NCBI GenBank assembly: GCA_013360875.1
Contig: JABWAU010000003.1
Location: forward strand, 1-64,000
Reading direction: 5' to 3'
Length of the DNA stretch: 64,000 nucleotides
DNA from: Anaerolineales bacterium
Lineage (GTDB): Bacteria > Chloroflexota > Anaerolineae > Anaerolineales > Villigracilaceae
Positions 9,048 to 18,294 of this stretch are shown piece after piece (position 1 is the stretch's first letter; every line of letters starts with the position of its first letter). Position numbers and translations under genes: made by a program. Under the pieces are notes generated by a model, which was given only the letters and a program-made list of their open reading frames with translations, was not told the origin of the DNA and made no database searches.

Positions 9048-10481
9048 ATGTCCAACAAAACACTTTTCGATCCGGCAGGTCAAACCTACCAGCAAACCCG
9101 CATCGCCCATTGGGACTTCGTCGCGCGTAAACGCGACTCATGGCAGGGTATGGGTAAATGGTATCATCGCCGCCTCGCCGAGATCTATCAATTTTACGTT
9201 GCCCCGCATCTGCGCGTGCTCGAGGTCGGTTGCGCCGACGGCCGCCTGCTCGCCCAACTCAAACCTGCGTACGGCGTGGGGGTTGACTTCTCCGAAGAAA
9301 TGATCCGACGCGCAAAGAAACGACATCCGGAACTCACCTTCATCCATGCAGACGCGCACGACCTTTCCCAAATCAAAGAGACCTTCGACGTCATCATTCT
9401 CTCAGACCTCGTCAACGACCTGTGGGATGTGCAACGCGTCCTCGAGCAGGTCCATGATCTCTCCACTCCGCGCACGCGTATCATCCTCAATTTTTACAGC
9501 AGGCTCTGGCAATTCATCCTCGGCGCGGCGCAACGCCTCAACCTCGCCACGACCAACCTGTATCAGAACTGGCTGACGCGCGAAGACATCACGTCACTGT
9601 TGCAACTCGCCGGTTTCGAGACGATCCGCACGTCACAGGAAATTCTCTTTCCTCTTCCACTGGGCGGGCTGGCGAATCGTTTCCTCGTCCGCTTTTGGCC
9701 CCTCAATCATTTCGCGCTTTCAAACTTCGTGATCGCGCGTCCGGCCCCCGAACGCGCGGAAGAGCCGAGGGTTTCGGTTGTCGTTGCGGCGCGGAACGAA
9801 GCGGGAAACATCAAATCCATTTTCGAACGCGTCCCGCAAATGGGACGTGAGACCGAACTCATCTTTGTGGAGGGACATTCGAAGGACGACACCTACGCGG
9901 CAATCGAACGGGAGATCGCTTCGCATCCCGCGACCCCGAGCCTGCTGCTCAAACAACCGGGCATCGGCAAAGCGGACGCCATTCGCGCCGGCTTCGAGAG
10001 AGCCTCCGGCGACATTCTTATGATCCTCGACGCGGACCTGACCGTCCCACCGGAAGACCTGCCGCGTTTTTACGAGGCGCTCGTCTCAGGCAAAGGAGAG
10101 TTCATCAACGGCGTGCGCCTCGTCTACCCGATGGAAAGGGAAGCCATGCGCACGCTGAACTTCATTGGCAACAAGTTTTTCAGCATGGCGTTCTCATGGC
10201 TGTTGGGTCAATCCATCAAGGATACGTTGTGCGGCACGAAGGTGTTGTGGAAAAAGGATTACGAATTGATCAAGGCAAACCGTTCCTACTTCGGCGATTT
10301 CGACCCCTTCGGCGATTTCGACCTGATCTTCGGCGCGGCAAAATTGAATTTGAAGATCATTGACCTCCCCATCCGTTACCGCGAACGCACCTACGGCACG
10401 ACCAACATCTCACGCTGGAGGCACGGCGCGCTGTTGTTTCGCATGGTCGCTTTTGCGGCAAGGCGGATTAAGTTTGTGTAG
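9048..10481 (+). CDS. SAM methyltransferase fused to a family 2 glycosyltransferase
   Basis: About 477 residues with two complete domains. Residues 1-225 form a class I methyltransferase: VLEVGCADGRLLAQL (motif I, SAM-binding), GVGVDFSEEMI and a DVIILSDLVNDLWD motif. Residues about 235-470 form a GT-A fold family 2 glycosyltransferase: VSVVVAARNEAGNIKSIF, then DILMILDADLTVPPEDL with the DXD-type metal site, and a C-terminal GDFDPFGDFDLIFGAAK segment. The GT half resembles dolichyl-phosphate-mannose-synthase-like enzymes. A GTG two codons upstream is an alternative start. It lies beside the glycan locus but on the opposite strand. Fusing a sugar transferase to a methyltransferase suggests capping or coupled modification of a glycan or lipid-linked sugar. 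Confidence 0.85.
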   Translation: MSNKTLFDPAGQTYQQTRIAHWDFVARKRDSWQGMGKWYHRRLAEIYQFYVAPHLRVLEVGCADGRLLAQLKPAYGVGVDFSEEMIRRAKKRHPELTFIHADAHDLSQIKETFDVIILSDLVNDLWDVQRVLEQVHDLSTPRTRIILNFYSRLWQFILGAAQRLNLATTNLYQNWLTREDITSLLQLAGFETIRTSQEILFPLPLGGLANRFLVRFWPLNHFALSNFVIARPAPERAEEPRVSVVVAARNEAGNIKSIFERVPQMGRETELIFVEGHSKDDTYAAIEREIASHPATPSLLLKQPGIGKADAIRAGFERASGDILMILDADLTVPPEDLPRFYEALVSGKGEFINGVRLVYPMEREAMRTLNFIGNKFFSMAFSWLLGQSIKDTLCGTKVLWKKDYELIKANRSYFGDFDPFGDFDLIFGAAKLNLKIIDLPIRYRERTYGTTNISRWRHGALLFRMVAFAARRIKFV

Positions 10482-10502
10482 GGTTTCGGCGCGGGATGCA
10501 AC

Positions 10503-12554
10503 CTACGGCAAAGGCTGGCGTTCGTACAACACCCAACCCTGTTGCACGCCGACCCTGTGGTACTCCGTCGGCGGGACGACGTTCCCGCCATTCTGAGGCA
10601 TCAACAAATAACCGATTCCGTTGGCACGCAGCCATTCGAGGTCGGATATCTGATCAGGCGCAACCAACGGAACGAGACGGCGTTCCAGGTTCTTTCCGAA
10701 CAACGGATAATCCAAGATGAAGAAGTAGGCGTAGTATCCCAGCGTGGATTCCGCCGGCACGATCTTCTCCACCATGTAATACACCTCGCGGTCGTTCTTT
10801 CTTTGGATGGTTTGGACGAAGATGCGGTCGTTGCTCCACACGTGGAACTCGTCGGCGTATTTTCCCAGCGTGGGTTTGGAGGGGTTGTAAAGCAGGGTCA
10901 CGGCAAGGATGATCATTCCCAGAATGCCGATCAACCATTCCTTCACGGATTTCTTCTCCCCCAACCAGGATGCCATCAACGGCGCGCCCAAAGCGACCAG
11001 CGGGGCAAAGTAACGTCCCTGGAATGGGTCCCAGCCGGGACGCAGGATGATCTCCAATGGCAGGAAGACCAGCAGGGCAATGCTGGGCGTCAATGAAATG
11101 TAGGAACGTTTTCGTATCCCCCGCCAGGGTTCGATAAAGAGAGCCTGGAAAAGCAAAATGACGCTCAAGGGTCCATACCAGGCGTGGCTTTCCTCGTTGA
11201 TGTTTTTATCCGCAAAACTGAAGGTGTGACCCGGCGCGGCGTAGGCGGTCCCTTCGATCTCCTCGAAACCGATCGCCTGGAACAACGGTCTTATCAATCG
11301 CATCTTCACTTTGTGGGCGTACCCATCCAACGGTCTTGGCAAGCCGCTCGTATCGAGCGCCTGATAGAAGAGGCGGGGCGCGTTATACACCAATTCGAGC
11401 AGGTACTCCGTTCCGGGGAGGGGAGCATTTTGAGGCGGGACAGGTTCGGGGTGGTTTTGAGGCGGGCGTTCCAGGTTTGCCACTTTGATCGCCGCATCCT
11501 GGGTCTGCGGTATCTCGATCAGGCTGTCGAAATAAGCCGGGGAACCGAACGGATCGCCAAAGTACCACCAGTTGACTGCGTACATGTATGCGCCGAAGAG
11601 CGCGATCCCAACCACCACGTTGAGGGACCAGATAAAAACCAGTTTCCACCTGTTCCTGCCGAATTGCAGGACTGCCAACAGCGCAAGGATCGCCAGGACG
11701 GGCAACAGGATGATGTAACTTTTCTTCACTCCAACCCCCAAACCGACGGCAATTGCAGAAAGGGAAAGCAGGGAATAACGTCCCTCCCTCAACCCCAGAA
11801 ACAGAAAGTAAACCGCCGGGATAAAGAACGCCATGGTGACGAGGTCGGTCTGGGTGGTGGTGGATTGCAGGGCGATCAGGGGAAACGTCAGAAAGATCAA
11901 CGCGGCAAAAGCGGATTGACGCGGTTTATAACCGTGGAAGCGCGCCAGCCCAAAGACGCCCACTGCCGAGACCAGCGCAGCCAGCCATTGTATGCTGCCT
12001 GTCAGTTGATCGCCTCCGAGGAAAAGGAGAGTCCAGTACGTTTGCAACTGGGCGTTGACCGGATACCAGACCTGGTTAGCCATAAGGGTGGACCAGGGGA
12101 AAAAGGAGCCGTATTGCCGCCAGAACCCGATGCGCGATAAATGCGTACCCAGGCTGTCCATGTTGTTCTGGGGAATGTGGACGATCTGCGCCAGCGCAAA
12201 GGCATACGACAGGGCAACGAACAGGGAAAGGAGTCCGAGCGGCGGCTCGCGTCGAAACCATTGCAGGTCGAACCTGACGCGCATACCCCGGAAAGGCTCC
12301 CACAGGGAGGGCTTCCCGAGTCTATTCCAGACCAGCCAGCCGATTCCCCCAATGCACAGATGAATTAGCAGCACGACCCATTGCCGGTTCAAAACGTGGA
12401 AACTGTTGGCAATGTAGCCGGTCAAGACGATGTTGGCGCTACAGATCACATAGACTGCAATCAACCAGGCAGGTTTATTCGCCGGTCGAAAGACTGCCAC
12501 CCAGGGCAGACTCGCAACCAACAGGACGAACAACGCCAACGAAAAAATCAACAT
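10503..12554 (-). CDS. Large membrane protein, GT-C/GT39-like glycosyltransferase
   Basis: A 683-residue protein with about a dozen N-terminal and central helices (MLIFSLALFVLLVASLPWV onward) and a soluble C-terminal domain of about 130 residues. The first loop carries NNMDSLGTHLSRIGFW, an acidic motif placed where GT-C enzymes hold the catalytic Asp. A periplasmic loop of about 130 residues interrupts the helices near residues 340-470. I infer transfer of a lipid-linked sugar on the outer face of the membrane. It ends the rmlB-rmlA-maoC-wecE transcript, 16 bp after the wecE-like gene. Substrate unknown. Confidence 0.65.
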   Translation of the reverse strand: MLIFSLALFVLLVASLPWVAVFRPANKPAWLIAVYVICSANIVLTGYIANSFHVLNRQWVVLLIHLCIGGIGWLVWNRLGKPSLWEPFRGMRVRFDLQWFRREPPLGLLSLFVALSYAFALAQIVHIPQNNMDSLGTHLSRIGFWRQYGSFFPWSTLMANQVWYPVNAQLQTYWTLLFLGGDQLTGSIQWLAALVSAVGVFGLARFHGYKPRQSAFAALIFLTFPLIALQSTTTQTDLVTMAFFIPAVYFLFLGLREGRYSLLSLSAIAVGLGVGVKKSYIILLPVLAILALLAVLQFGRNRWKLVFIWSLNVVVGIALFGAYMYAVNWWYFGDPFGSPAYFDSLIEIPQTQDAAIKVANLERPPQNHPEPVPPQNAPLPGTEYLLELVYNAPRLFYQALDTSGLPRPLDGYAHKVKMRLIRPLFQAIGFEEIEGTAYAAPGHTFSFADKNINEESHAWYGPLSVILLFQALFIEPWRGIRKRSYISLTPSIALLVFLPLEIILRPGWDPFQGRYFAPLVALGAPLMASWLGEKKSVKEWLIGILGMIILAVTLLYNPSKPTLGKYADEFHVWSNDRIFVQTIQRKNDREVYYMVEKIVPAESTLGYYAYFFILDYPLFGKNLERRLVPLVAPDQISDLEWLRANGIGYLLMPQNGGNVVPPTEYHRVGVQQGWVLYERQPLP

Positions 12555-12570
12555 CGGAAGCGAGACAATC

Positions 12571-13701
12571 TTACACCGAGAATTCCTTGAGCGCTTCGAT
12601 CACGCGCGCCTGATCCTCCTCTGTCAGGTTGGTGTAGAACGGGAGACGCAGGAGTTGGTCGCTGATCTGTTCGGTTACCGGGCAATCGCCCTCTTTGCCG
12701 GCGTATTTTTCGCCCATCGGCGAGAGATGCAGGGGCAGGTAATGGAAGACCGCCTGGATGCTGCGTTCCTTCAAATGGGCGATCGCCGCCTGGCGTTTCT
12801 CGAGGTTCGGGAACAGCATGTAGAACATGTGGTAGGTCTGTTCGCAGTGCGCGGGGACGAAGGGCATCCGCACGTGGTTTTCCTCCGCCCAGGCGCCGAG
12901 TTCCGTGTAGTAGGTTTCCCAAATCTGGCGGCGGCGCGCTTGAATCTGCTCGCGTTCCTCCAGTTGCGCCAGCAGGAAGGCGGCGAGCATGTCGGAGGGA
13001 AGATAACTCGAGCCGATGTTCACCCACGTGTATTTATCCACCTGCCCGCGAAAGAAGCGACTGCGGTTGGTGCCTTTCTCGCGCAGGATTTCGGCGTCTT
13101 CGATGTATTTCGGGTCGTTGATCAACAGCGCGCCGCCCTCGCCGGAGGTGAAGTTCTTGGTTTCGTGGAAACTCTGGGTCGCCATCACGCCGAACGTGCC
13201 GAGTTGTTTCCCTTTGTATTTGCCGAAGAGACCGTGCGCGTTGTCTTCGACGACGGGGATACCGTGCCGGTTCGCGATCTCCAGGATCGCGTCCATTTCA
13301 CAGCCGACGCCTGCGTAGTGGACGACGACGATGGCGCGCGTGCGGGGCGTGATCAAAGCCTCGAGTTTGGATTCGTCAATATTGAGGGTATCGGGCCGAA
13401 CGTCCGCGAAGACCGGTTTTGCATTCCGCAGGACAAAGGCATTAATCGTGGAGACGAACGTGAACGAAGGGACGATCACCTCGTCCCCCTCCTTCAAATC
13501 CAAAAGAAGCGCGGACATTTCCAACGCGTGCGTGCAGGAGGTGGTCAACAGGACTTTGGGAACGCCGATCGTTTCCTCGAGCAGGGCGTGCGCCTTTTTG
13601 GTGAATTGCCCGTCGCCTGAAATGTGACTGTTCTGCAACGCCTGTTGCACGTACTCGATTTCCTTCCCGACGGTGGTTGGACGGTTGAATGGAATGGGCA
13701 T
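12571..13701 (-). CDS. wecE: dTDP-4-amino-4,6-dideoxyhexose transaminase (WecE-like)
   Basis: 376 residues from the ATG of MPIPFNRPT, preceded by GGAG at good spacing; this is the E. coli WecE length. It is a DegT/DnrJ/EryC1-family PLP enzyme: VLLTTSCTHALEMSALLL for phosphate binding, EDNAHGLFGKYKGKQLG for cofactor contacts, and SFHETKNFTSGEGGAL with the Schiff-base Lys. WecE-type enzymes aminate dTDP-4-keto-6-deoxyglucose using glutamate, giving the 4-amino galacto sugar. RmlA and RmlB just upstream supply that substrate. The exact epimer made cannot be read from sequence. Confidence 0.88.
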   Translation of the reverse strand: MPIPFNRPTTVGKEIEYVQQALQNSHISGDGQFTKKAHALLEETIGVPKVLLTTSCTHALEMSALLLDLKEGDEVIVPSFTFVSTINAFVLRNAKPVFADVRPDTLNIDESKLEALITPRTRAIVVVHYAGVGCEMDAILEIANRHGIPVVEDNAHGLFGKYKGKQLGTFGVMATQSFHETKNFTSGEGGALLINDPKYIEDAEILREKGTNRSRFFRGQVDKYTWVNIGSSYLPSDMLAAFLLAQLEEREQIQARRRQIWETYYTELGAWAEENHVRMPFVPAHCEQTYHMFYMLFPNLEKRQAAIAHLKERSIQAVFHYLPLHLSPMGEKYAGKEGDCPVTEQISDQLLRLPFYTNLTEEDQARVIEALKEFSV

Positions 13702-13807
13702 GATGTTCTCCAAAATTATTCGGACAATACCGTACCGCAAGATTCAGCCTGCGCGCGGCAGATTTGCCGTCAAAAAACGCGCAACGTGAACGTTGCAGTA
13801 CTGGCGC

Positions 13808-14218
13808 TCATTCAGGGATCCACACAACGGCGGAGCCTGTGAGACAAATTTCGCCGTCCGCGTTCAGGACATTCGTATCCAGAACGAGGCGGCGTTTTTC
13901 GATCATCACCTCTGTGACTTTGACTTCGACTTTGACAGTTGTATCCACGTACACGGGGCGTTTGAAAACAGAGTTTTGCGAAATGTAGACGGTTCCCTGC
14001 CCGGGGAAATCCATGCCCAGTATTTTGGAAAGCAACCCGATGAGAAACGCGCCGTGGACAATGCGTCTTTTGAAGAACGACTTTTCGGCAAACTCCGCGT
14101 CGAGGTGGATCGGGTTTAGATCGCCGACGACTTCCGCGAAGCGCCTTACGTCCTCTGCGGAAATGTGTTTCTCGAATGAAAATCCATCGCCCGGTTGATA
14201 GGAAAATTCGGCTGTCAT
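13808..14218 (-). CDS. MaoC-like hot-dog hydratase in the dTDP-sugar operon
   Basis: 136 residues from the ATG of MTAEFSYQPG, chosen because GAGG lies 6 nt upstream; an ATG four codons earlier overlaps the rmlA stop. The family signature of (R)-specific enoyl-CoA hydratases is intact: GDLNPIHLDAEFAEKSFF then RRIVHGAFLIGLLS, with the catalytic Asp and His. These enzymes add water to trans-2-enoyl-CoA. Such a gene is unusual between rmlA and an aminotransferase. It may make a 3-hydroxyacyl-CoA to acylate the amino sugar. A moonlighting lipid role cannot be excluded. Confidence 0.85.
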   Translation of the reverse strand: MTAEFSYQPGDGFSFEKHISAEDVRRFAEVVGDLNPIHLDAEFAEKSFFKRRIVHGAFLIGLLSKILGMDFPGQGTVYISQNSVFKRPVYVDTTVKVEVKVTEVMIEKRRLVLDTNVLNADGEICLTGSAVVWIPE

Positions 14219-14226
14219 CCGTTTCC

Positions 14227-15099
14227 TCATTTGCCGCTGTTTGCAACTTCCAGAATATACCTGCCATATCCGTTGCCAGACAATTCCTCCCCCAGTTTCA
14301 ACAACTGTTCCCTCGTGATAAATCCCATACGGAACGCGATCTCCTCCGGGCACGAGATCATCAATCCCTGCCGCTCCTGGATGGTCTGGATGAACTCCCC
14401 AGCCTGGAGCAGGGATTCGTGCGTCCCGGCGTCCAGCCATGCCACGCCGCGCCCGAACAATTTGACCCTCAATTGCCTTCGCTCCAGATAAATCCCGTTC
14501 AAGTCGGTGATCTCGATCTCGCCGCGCGCGGAGGGTTTCAAAGACTCGGCAAATTTCACCACCTGGTTATCGTAAAAATAAATTCCCGGAACCGCCCAAT
14601 TCGATTTCGGTTTTTTGGGTTTCTCCTCGATGCTCAGGACATCGCCATTTTCATTGAACTCGACGATGCCATACCGCTCAGGGTCGTGTACCTTGTAGCC
14701 GAAGATCATCGCGCCTTCCTCGAGGGACGCGCAACTCTTCAAAAGCGAACCCAATCCTTCGCCGTAAAAGATGTTATCACCAAGGGTCAGGCAGACCGGG
14801 CTGCCGCCGATGAAGTCGCGTCCCACCAGGAACGCGTCCGCAAGACCGCGCGGTTTCGCCTGTTCGGCATACTCGAACTTCAAGCCCCATTGCGAACCGT
14901 CCCTCAGCAATTCACGGAACAGCGGCAGCGCTTCGGGCGTGCTGATGATCAATATCTCGCGTATCCCCGCCAGCATCAGCATCGAAAGCGGGTAATAGAT
15001 CATCGGTTTATCGAAGACCGGCAAAATTTGTTTGCTGATGGCGATCGTCAGCGGGTAGAGACGCGTGCCCTTCCCGCCCGCCAGAATGATGCCTTTCAT
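14227..15099 (-). CDS. rmlA: Glucose-1-phosphate thymidylyltransferase
   Basis: 290 residues starting [18 protein letters not shown], the nucleotidyltransferase signature that binds dTTP. Further RmlA blocks are [32 protein letters not shown] (metal-binding Asp) and [17 protein letters not shown]. It condenses dTTP and glucose-1-phosphate into dTDP-glucose, the entry point to deoxysugars. It overlaps rmlB by 4 bp and is followed by the MaoC-like gene. rmlC and rmlD are absent here, so the product is not simply dTDP-rhamnose from this locus. Confidence 0.95.
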   Translation of the reverse strand: MKGIILAGGKGTRLYPLTIAISKQILPVFDKPMIYYPLSMLMLAGIREILIISTPEALPLFRELLRDGSQWGLKFEYAEQAKPRGLADAFLVGRDFIGGSPVCLTLGDNIFYGEGLGSLLKSCASLEEGAMIFGYKVHDPERYGIVEFNENGDVLSIEEKPKKPKSNWAVPGIYFYDNQVVKFAESLKPSARGEIEITDLNGIYLERRQLRVKLFGRGVAWLDAGTHESLLQAGEFIQTIQERQGLMISCPEEIAFRMGFITREQLLKLGEELSGNGYGRYILEVANSGK

Positions 15100-16211
15100 T
15101 TCGACTCCTTCGCTTCGCGCCATGCGTAATTCTTCCTGATCCACTCGCCGTACGAACCGCTGCTGACCTGGTCCACCCATTCGGGATGCGACAGATACCA
15201 CTCGATCGTGCGACGCAAGCCCGCCTCGAACCCCACCTCAGCCTGCCAGCCCAATTCGCGCCTGATCTTCGCCGAATCGATCGCGTAGCGTTTGTCGTGA
15301 CCCGGGCGATCCGTCACAAAGCGGATCAATTCCCTGTAACTCTTCAATCCCTGCTCGCGCAATTGCGGGACCTCCTCCGGCGGCGCGACCTCATCGAGAA
15401 TCTCGCAGATCTTGTTTACGAGGTTGATGTTCTTCTGTTCGTTGTTCCCGCCGATGACGTACACCTCGCCCGGCATCCCTTTCTCGAAAGCCAGTTTCAC
15501 TGCTTTGCAGTGATCCTCCACGTAGAGCCAATCGCGGACGTTCGATCCGTCCCCATAAACCGGCAACAATTTTCCCGAGATCGCGTTCAGGATCATCAAC
15601 GGGATCACTTTTTCGGGAAATTGATACGGTCCGTAATTGTTGGAGCAATTGGTGATGATCGTCGGCAGTCCGTATGTGTGGTGAAAGGCGCGCACAAAAT
15701 GGTCGCTGGAGGCTTTGGATGCGGAGTAAGGCGAATTGGGCGCGTAAGGCGTGTCTTCGGTGAACCAGCCGTCGGGTCCGAGCGAGCCGAACACCTCATC
15801 CGTGGAGACATGCAAAAAGCGAAACTCCTTTTTCCGATCCTCGGGCAAACCGCTCCAATAGGCGCGCGCGGCTTCGAGCATGGTGTATGTCCCGACCACG
15901 TTGGTATGGACGAAATCCTCCGCGTTCACGATGGAGCGATCCACGTGCGACTCAGCCGCAAAGTGGAAGACGCCGACCGGCTGATACTGGGAGAACAGCG
16001 CAGAGACCAGTTCTCGATCAGTGATACTGCCTTTGACGAAGATATAGTTCGGGTTTCCCTCGAGGTCCGCCAGGGAGAGCGGATTGGCGGCATAGGTCAG
16101 GGCATCCAGGTTCACCACGCGGTGCGCGCCGCCCTGCACGAGCATCCGCACGAAGTTCGCGCCGATGAACCCGCACCCGCCGGTGACGAGAACAGTTTGT
16201 TTTTCGGTCAT
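15096..16211 (-). CDS. rmlB: dTDP-glucose 4,6-dehydratase
   Basis: A 371-residue extended short-chain dehydrogenase. [18 protein letters not shown] binds [13 protein letters not shown] carries the catalytic Thr-Asp-Glu triplet, and [20 protein letters not shown] has the Tyr-xxx-Lys pair. It converts dTDP-glucose to dTDP-4-keto-6-deoxyglucose. It leads the operon rmlB-rmlA-maoC-wecE-GT. The last 30 residues ([20 protein letters not shown]) match the family C-terminus. Confidence 0.95.
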   Translation of the reverse strand: MTEKQTVLVTGGCGFIGANFVRMLVQGGAHRVVNLDALTYAANPLSLADLEGNPNYIFVKGSITDRELVSALFSQYQPVGVFHFAAESHVDRSIVNAEDFVHTNVVGTYTMLEAARAYWSGLPEDRKKEFRFLHVSTDEVFGSLGPDGWFTEDTPYAPNSPYSASKASSDHFVRAFHHTYGLPTIITNCSNNYGPYQFPEKVIPLMILNAISGKLLPVYGDGSNVRDWLYVEDHCKAVKLAFEKGMPGEVYVIGGNNEQKNINLVNKICEILDEVAPPEEVPQLREQGLKSYRELIRFVTDRPGHDKRYAIDSAKIRRELGWQAEVGFEAGLRRTIEWYLSHPEWVDQVSSGSYGEWIRKNYAWREAKESK

Positions 16212-16254
16212 CCGTTTCCTTTCCGAATATCAGCGAAATAATCTACGCATTACG

Positions 16255-18282
16255 CTATTTCCCAGACGGGCAAATTCCTGTTTGGGTACGCGGTACGTAG
16301 ATTTCGATCCGTGAGTCGTCCGCTTCGATGGTCATGGACGATTCGTAGTTGCAAAGGATGTATGGAGAGACGAAGGTATTCCACACGTTGTTCTCCTCCG
16401 CAAAGACGCCCTCCTGTTTGATGATGAGATTCTGCCTTCCCGATACGATTGCCGCGAAGCGACGGTTTTTCAGGTCGTCGTAAAACTTTTCCAGATACGC
16501 CCGATTGCCGGACATCGCCATTTCCATCATTGTGACCACTTCGTAATCGTACACGAGCGGCACGTTCACATCGCCCAGCGCAACCAGTTGCCTTTCGTTG
16601 ATAAACAGGATGGGTCCCTGTTTGCCGATCTCGTTGACGACCTCCACCAGTTGCTGATGCGCCTGACGGTTCCATCCTTCATTATATTTGGGGTGGGGAC
16701 TCAGCATCGGAATCAAAATCATTAACGGTGTCACCAAAGCGACCGCGATCACCGGGGCTGGGCGGATCTGCACGGACTGACCGCCCGACTCGGTTTGGAC
16801 ACGCCCGCCAAAAAAATACAGCGCACTGATGGCAGCGATCACGGCATAGGTATCCATGTTGTGCAGGTCGCCTCCGCCGCCGATCTTTGCGCTGACCACG
16901 GCGCTTCCCGCGAACAAAACGACGATCATGGCGATCAACCCCAGCCAGCGAATGGGATGCAGAGTCCCTTTCCGGCGCGCGGCGAGGATGAGGACGATGA
17001 GCAGGGGTCCGCTGATAAACAATATGCCCGGAACGACGCCGAGGGGGAAATTTTCATTGGGCCACAATCGGTACCACAACAGGTCGGACGTGAAACTCGA
17101 CGTGAACGCCTCTGCAATATGCGCGTTGCCGGAGACGTACACGTAAGCCCATTGCGCGAACAATGCGGAGGTCAATCCTGCCACCATCCATAAGGCGGGC
17201 TGGGAAAGATACCTCGTCAACTGCTTGAAGGATATCTTCCCACCTTCGCTCGAAGTCAGAGGCTTTTCGAGCAGATACATGGCGGAGGCGATCATGGCGG
17301 GCATGGGGAACCAGTTCACGCGGCTGATTCCAGCCCAAAGCGAGGCAAGGATCACTATAATCAGCGACTGCCATGGTTTATTCATGGAAACGAACAACAG
17401 GGGCAGGATGATCATAATCTCCAGATGGTAATAGACTCCCACGCGGAGAAAGAACAGGAAGAGCCAGCCCGCGCTCAGCCAGCGGAGGGCTTTTTCCTCG
17501 GGAGCAAAGCCGCGTTTTGTGATCGCAATGGTCGCGCCGGCCGTCAAGCCGATCCAAAGGAGGAATTGCCAGAAACGGTGTGCGAAAATGCCGAGGTTGG
17601 GGAAGAGGAACGGGAACGATTGAAGCAGGTATCGGGTGGGATGAAGCGTGGATAACGGAAACGATTCGCCGTAAACCTGTTTGGAAAAGAACAGCGAGGC
17701 GTAGTAGTATCGGCTTCCCTCCGACCATCCCATCGAGAGAGGGTAGTTCGTCACATAGGAGTAACGGAAGAAAATCTCGAAAGCCAATCCGAGCAAAACC
17801 GCCGCCGAGGCGAAACCGCCCAGCCATGTCGTCCCGAAGGCGACTTTGAGCGCGCCGCTTCCCAGCACGATCAACCACCAGCACATCCAGTAATAGAACA
17901 ACAGGAGCAAAACGGGATCATAAACCGGCTGTTTGACCTCCTGACCGATCTGGTATGCGAATTTGACGTACGGAATGAGATATGCAATCGCGATAAAAAC
18001 GACCGCGCCGATCACGCGCCAGAACGGTTTATCTGACCCGGCTTGTTCGATGCGTTCGAGGAATGTGGAATTTTTTCCGATGATGCGGATCGTCAGCCAC
18101 GCGCACGCCAAGGCAATGGCGAGGCACAAGACGATCATCCCGCTCCAGGTGGAACGCAGAAGGTCCGCCTTGATTTCGAGGAGGTGCAGGTAGACCGAGC
18201 GCATCATCGTCAGGTTGACGATGATGGTGAAGGTGAGGATTGTCAGCCAGAAGGAATGGGGGGATGTGGAGGGCTTGTCCAT
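16255..18282 (-). CDS. Polytopic membrane protein, GT-C-like glycosyltransferase
   Basis: A 675-residue protein with about 13 helices and a short soluble tail of about 150 residues after residue 520. The region MGWSEGSRYYYASLFFSK near residue 190 sits in the first large extracytoplasmic loop, where GT-C enzymes bind lipid-phosphate sugars. The order of helices and tail resembles other large membrane proteins of this locus. It follows the LPG-synthase-like gene by 12 bp and precedes rmlB by 43 bp, so it is probably co-transcribed. No assigned function; a polymerase role (Wzy-like) is also possible. Confidence 0.6.
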   Translation of the reverse strand: MDKPSTSPHSFWLTILTFTIIVNLTMMRSVYLHLLEIKADLLRSTWSGMIVLCLAIALACAWLTIRIIGKNSTFLERIEQAGSDKPFWRVIGAVVFIAIAYLIPYVKFAYQIGQEVKQPVYDPVLLLLFYYWMCWWLIVLGSGALKVAFGTTWLGGFASAAVLLGLAFEIFFRYSYVTNYPLSMGWSEGSRYYYASLFFSKQVYGESFPLSTLHPTRYLLQSFPFLFPNLGIFAHRFWQFLLWIGLTAGATIAITKRGFAPEEKALRWLSAGWLFLFFLRVGVYYHLEIMIILPLLFVSMNKPWQSLIIVILASLWAGISRVNWFPMPAMIASAMYLLEKPLTSSEGGKISFKQLTRYLSQPALWMVAGLTSALFAQWAYVYVSGNAHIAEAFTSSFTSDLLWYRLWPNENFPLGVVPGILFISGPLLIVLILAARRKGTLHPIRWLGLIAMIVVLFAGSAVVSAKIGGGGDLHNMDTYAVIAAISALYFFGGRVQTESGGQSVQIRPAPVIAVALVTPLMILIPMLSPHPKYNEGWNRQAHQQLVEVVNEIGKQGPILFINERQLVALGDVNVPLVYDYEVVTMMEMAMSGNRAYLEKFYDDLKNRRFAAIVSGRQNLIIKQEGVFAEENNVWNTFVSPYILCNYESSMTIEADDSRIEIYVPRTQTGICPSGK

Positions 18283-18294
18283 CGAAACCCAATT

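Noticed and set aside
12655-13620. A plus-strand frame opposite the wecE-like gene
   Set aside because: Antisense shadow; the opposite strand carries the complete PLP-enzyme motifs.
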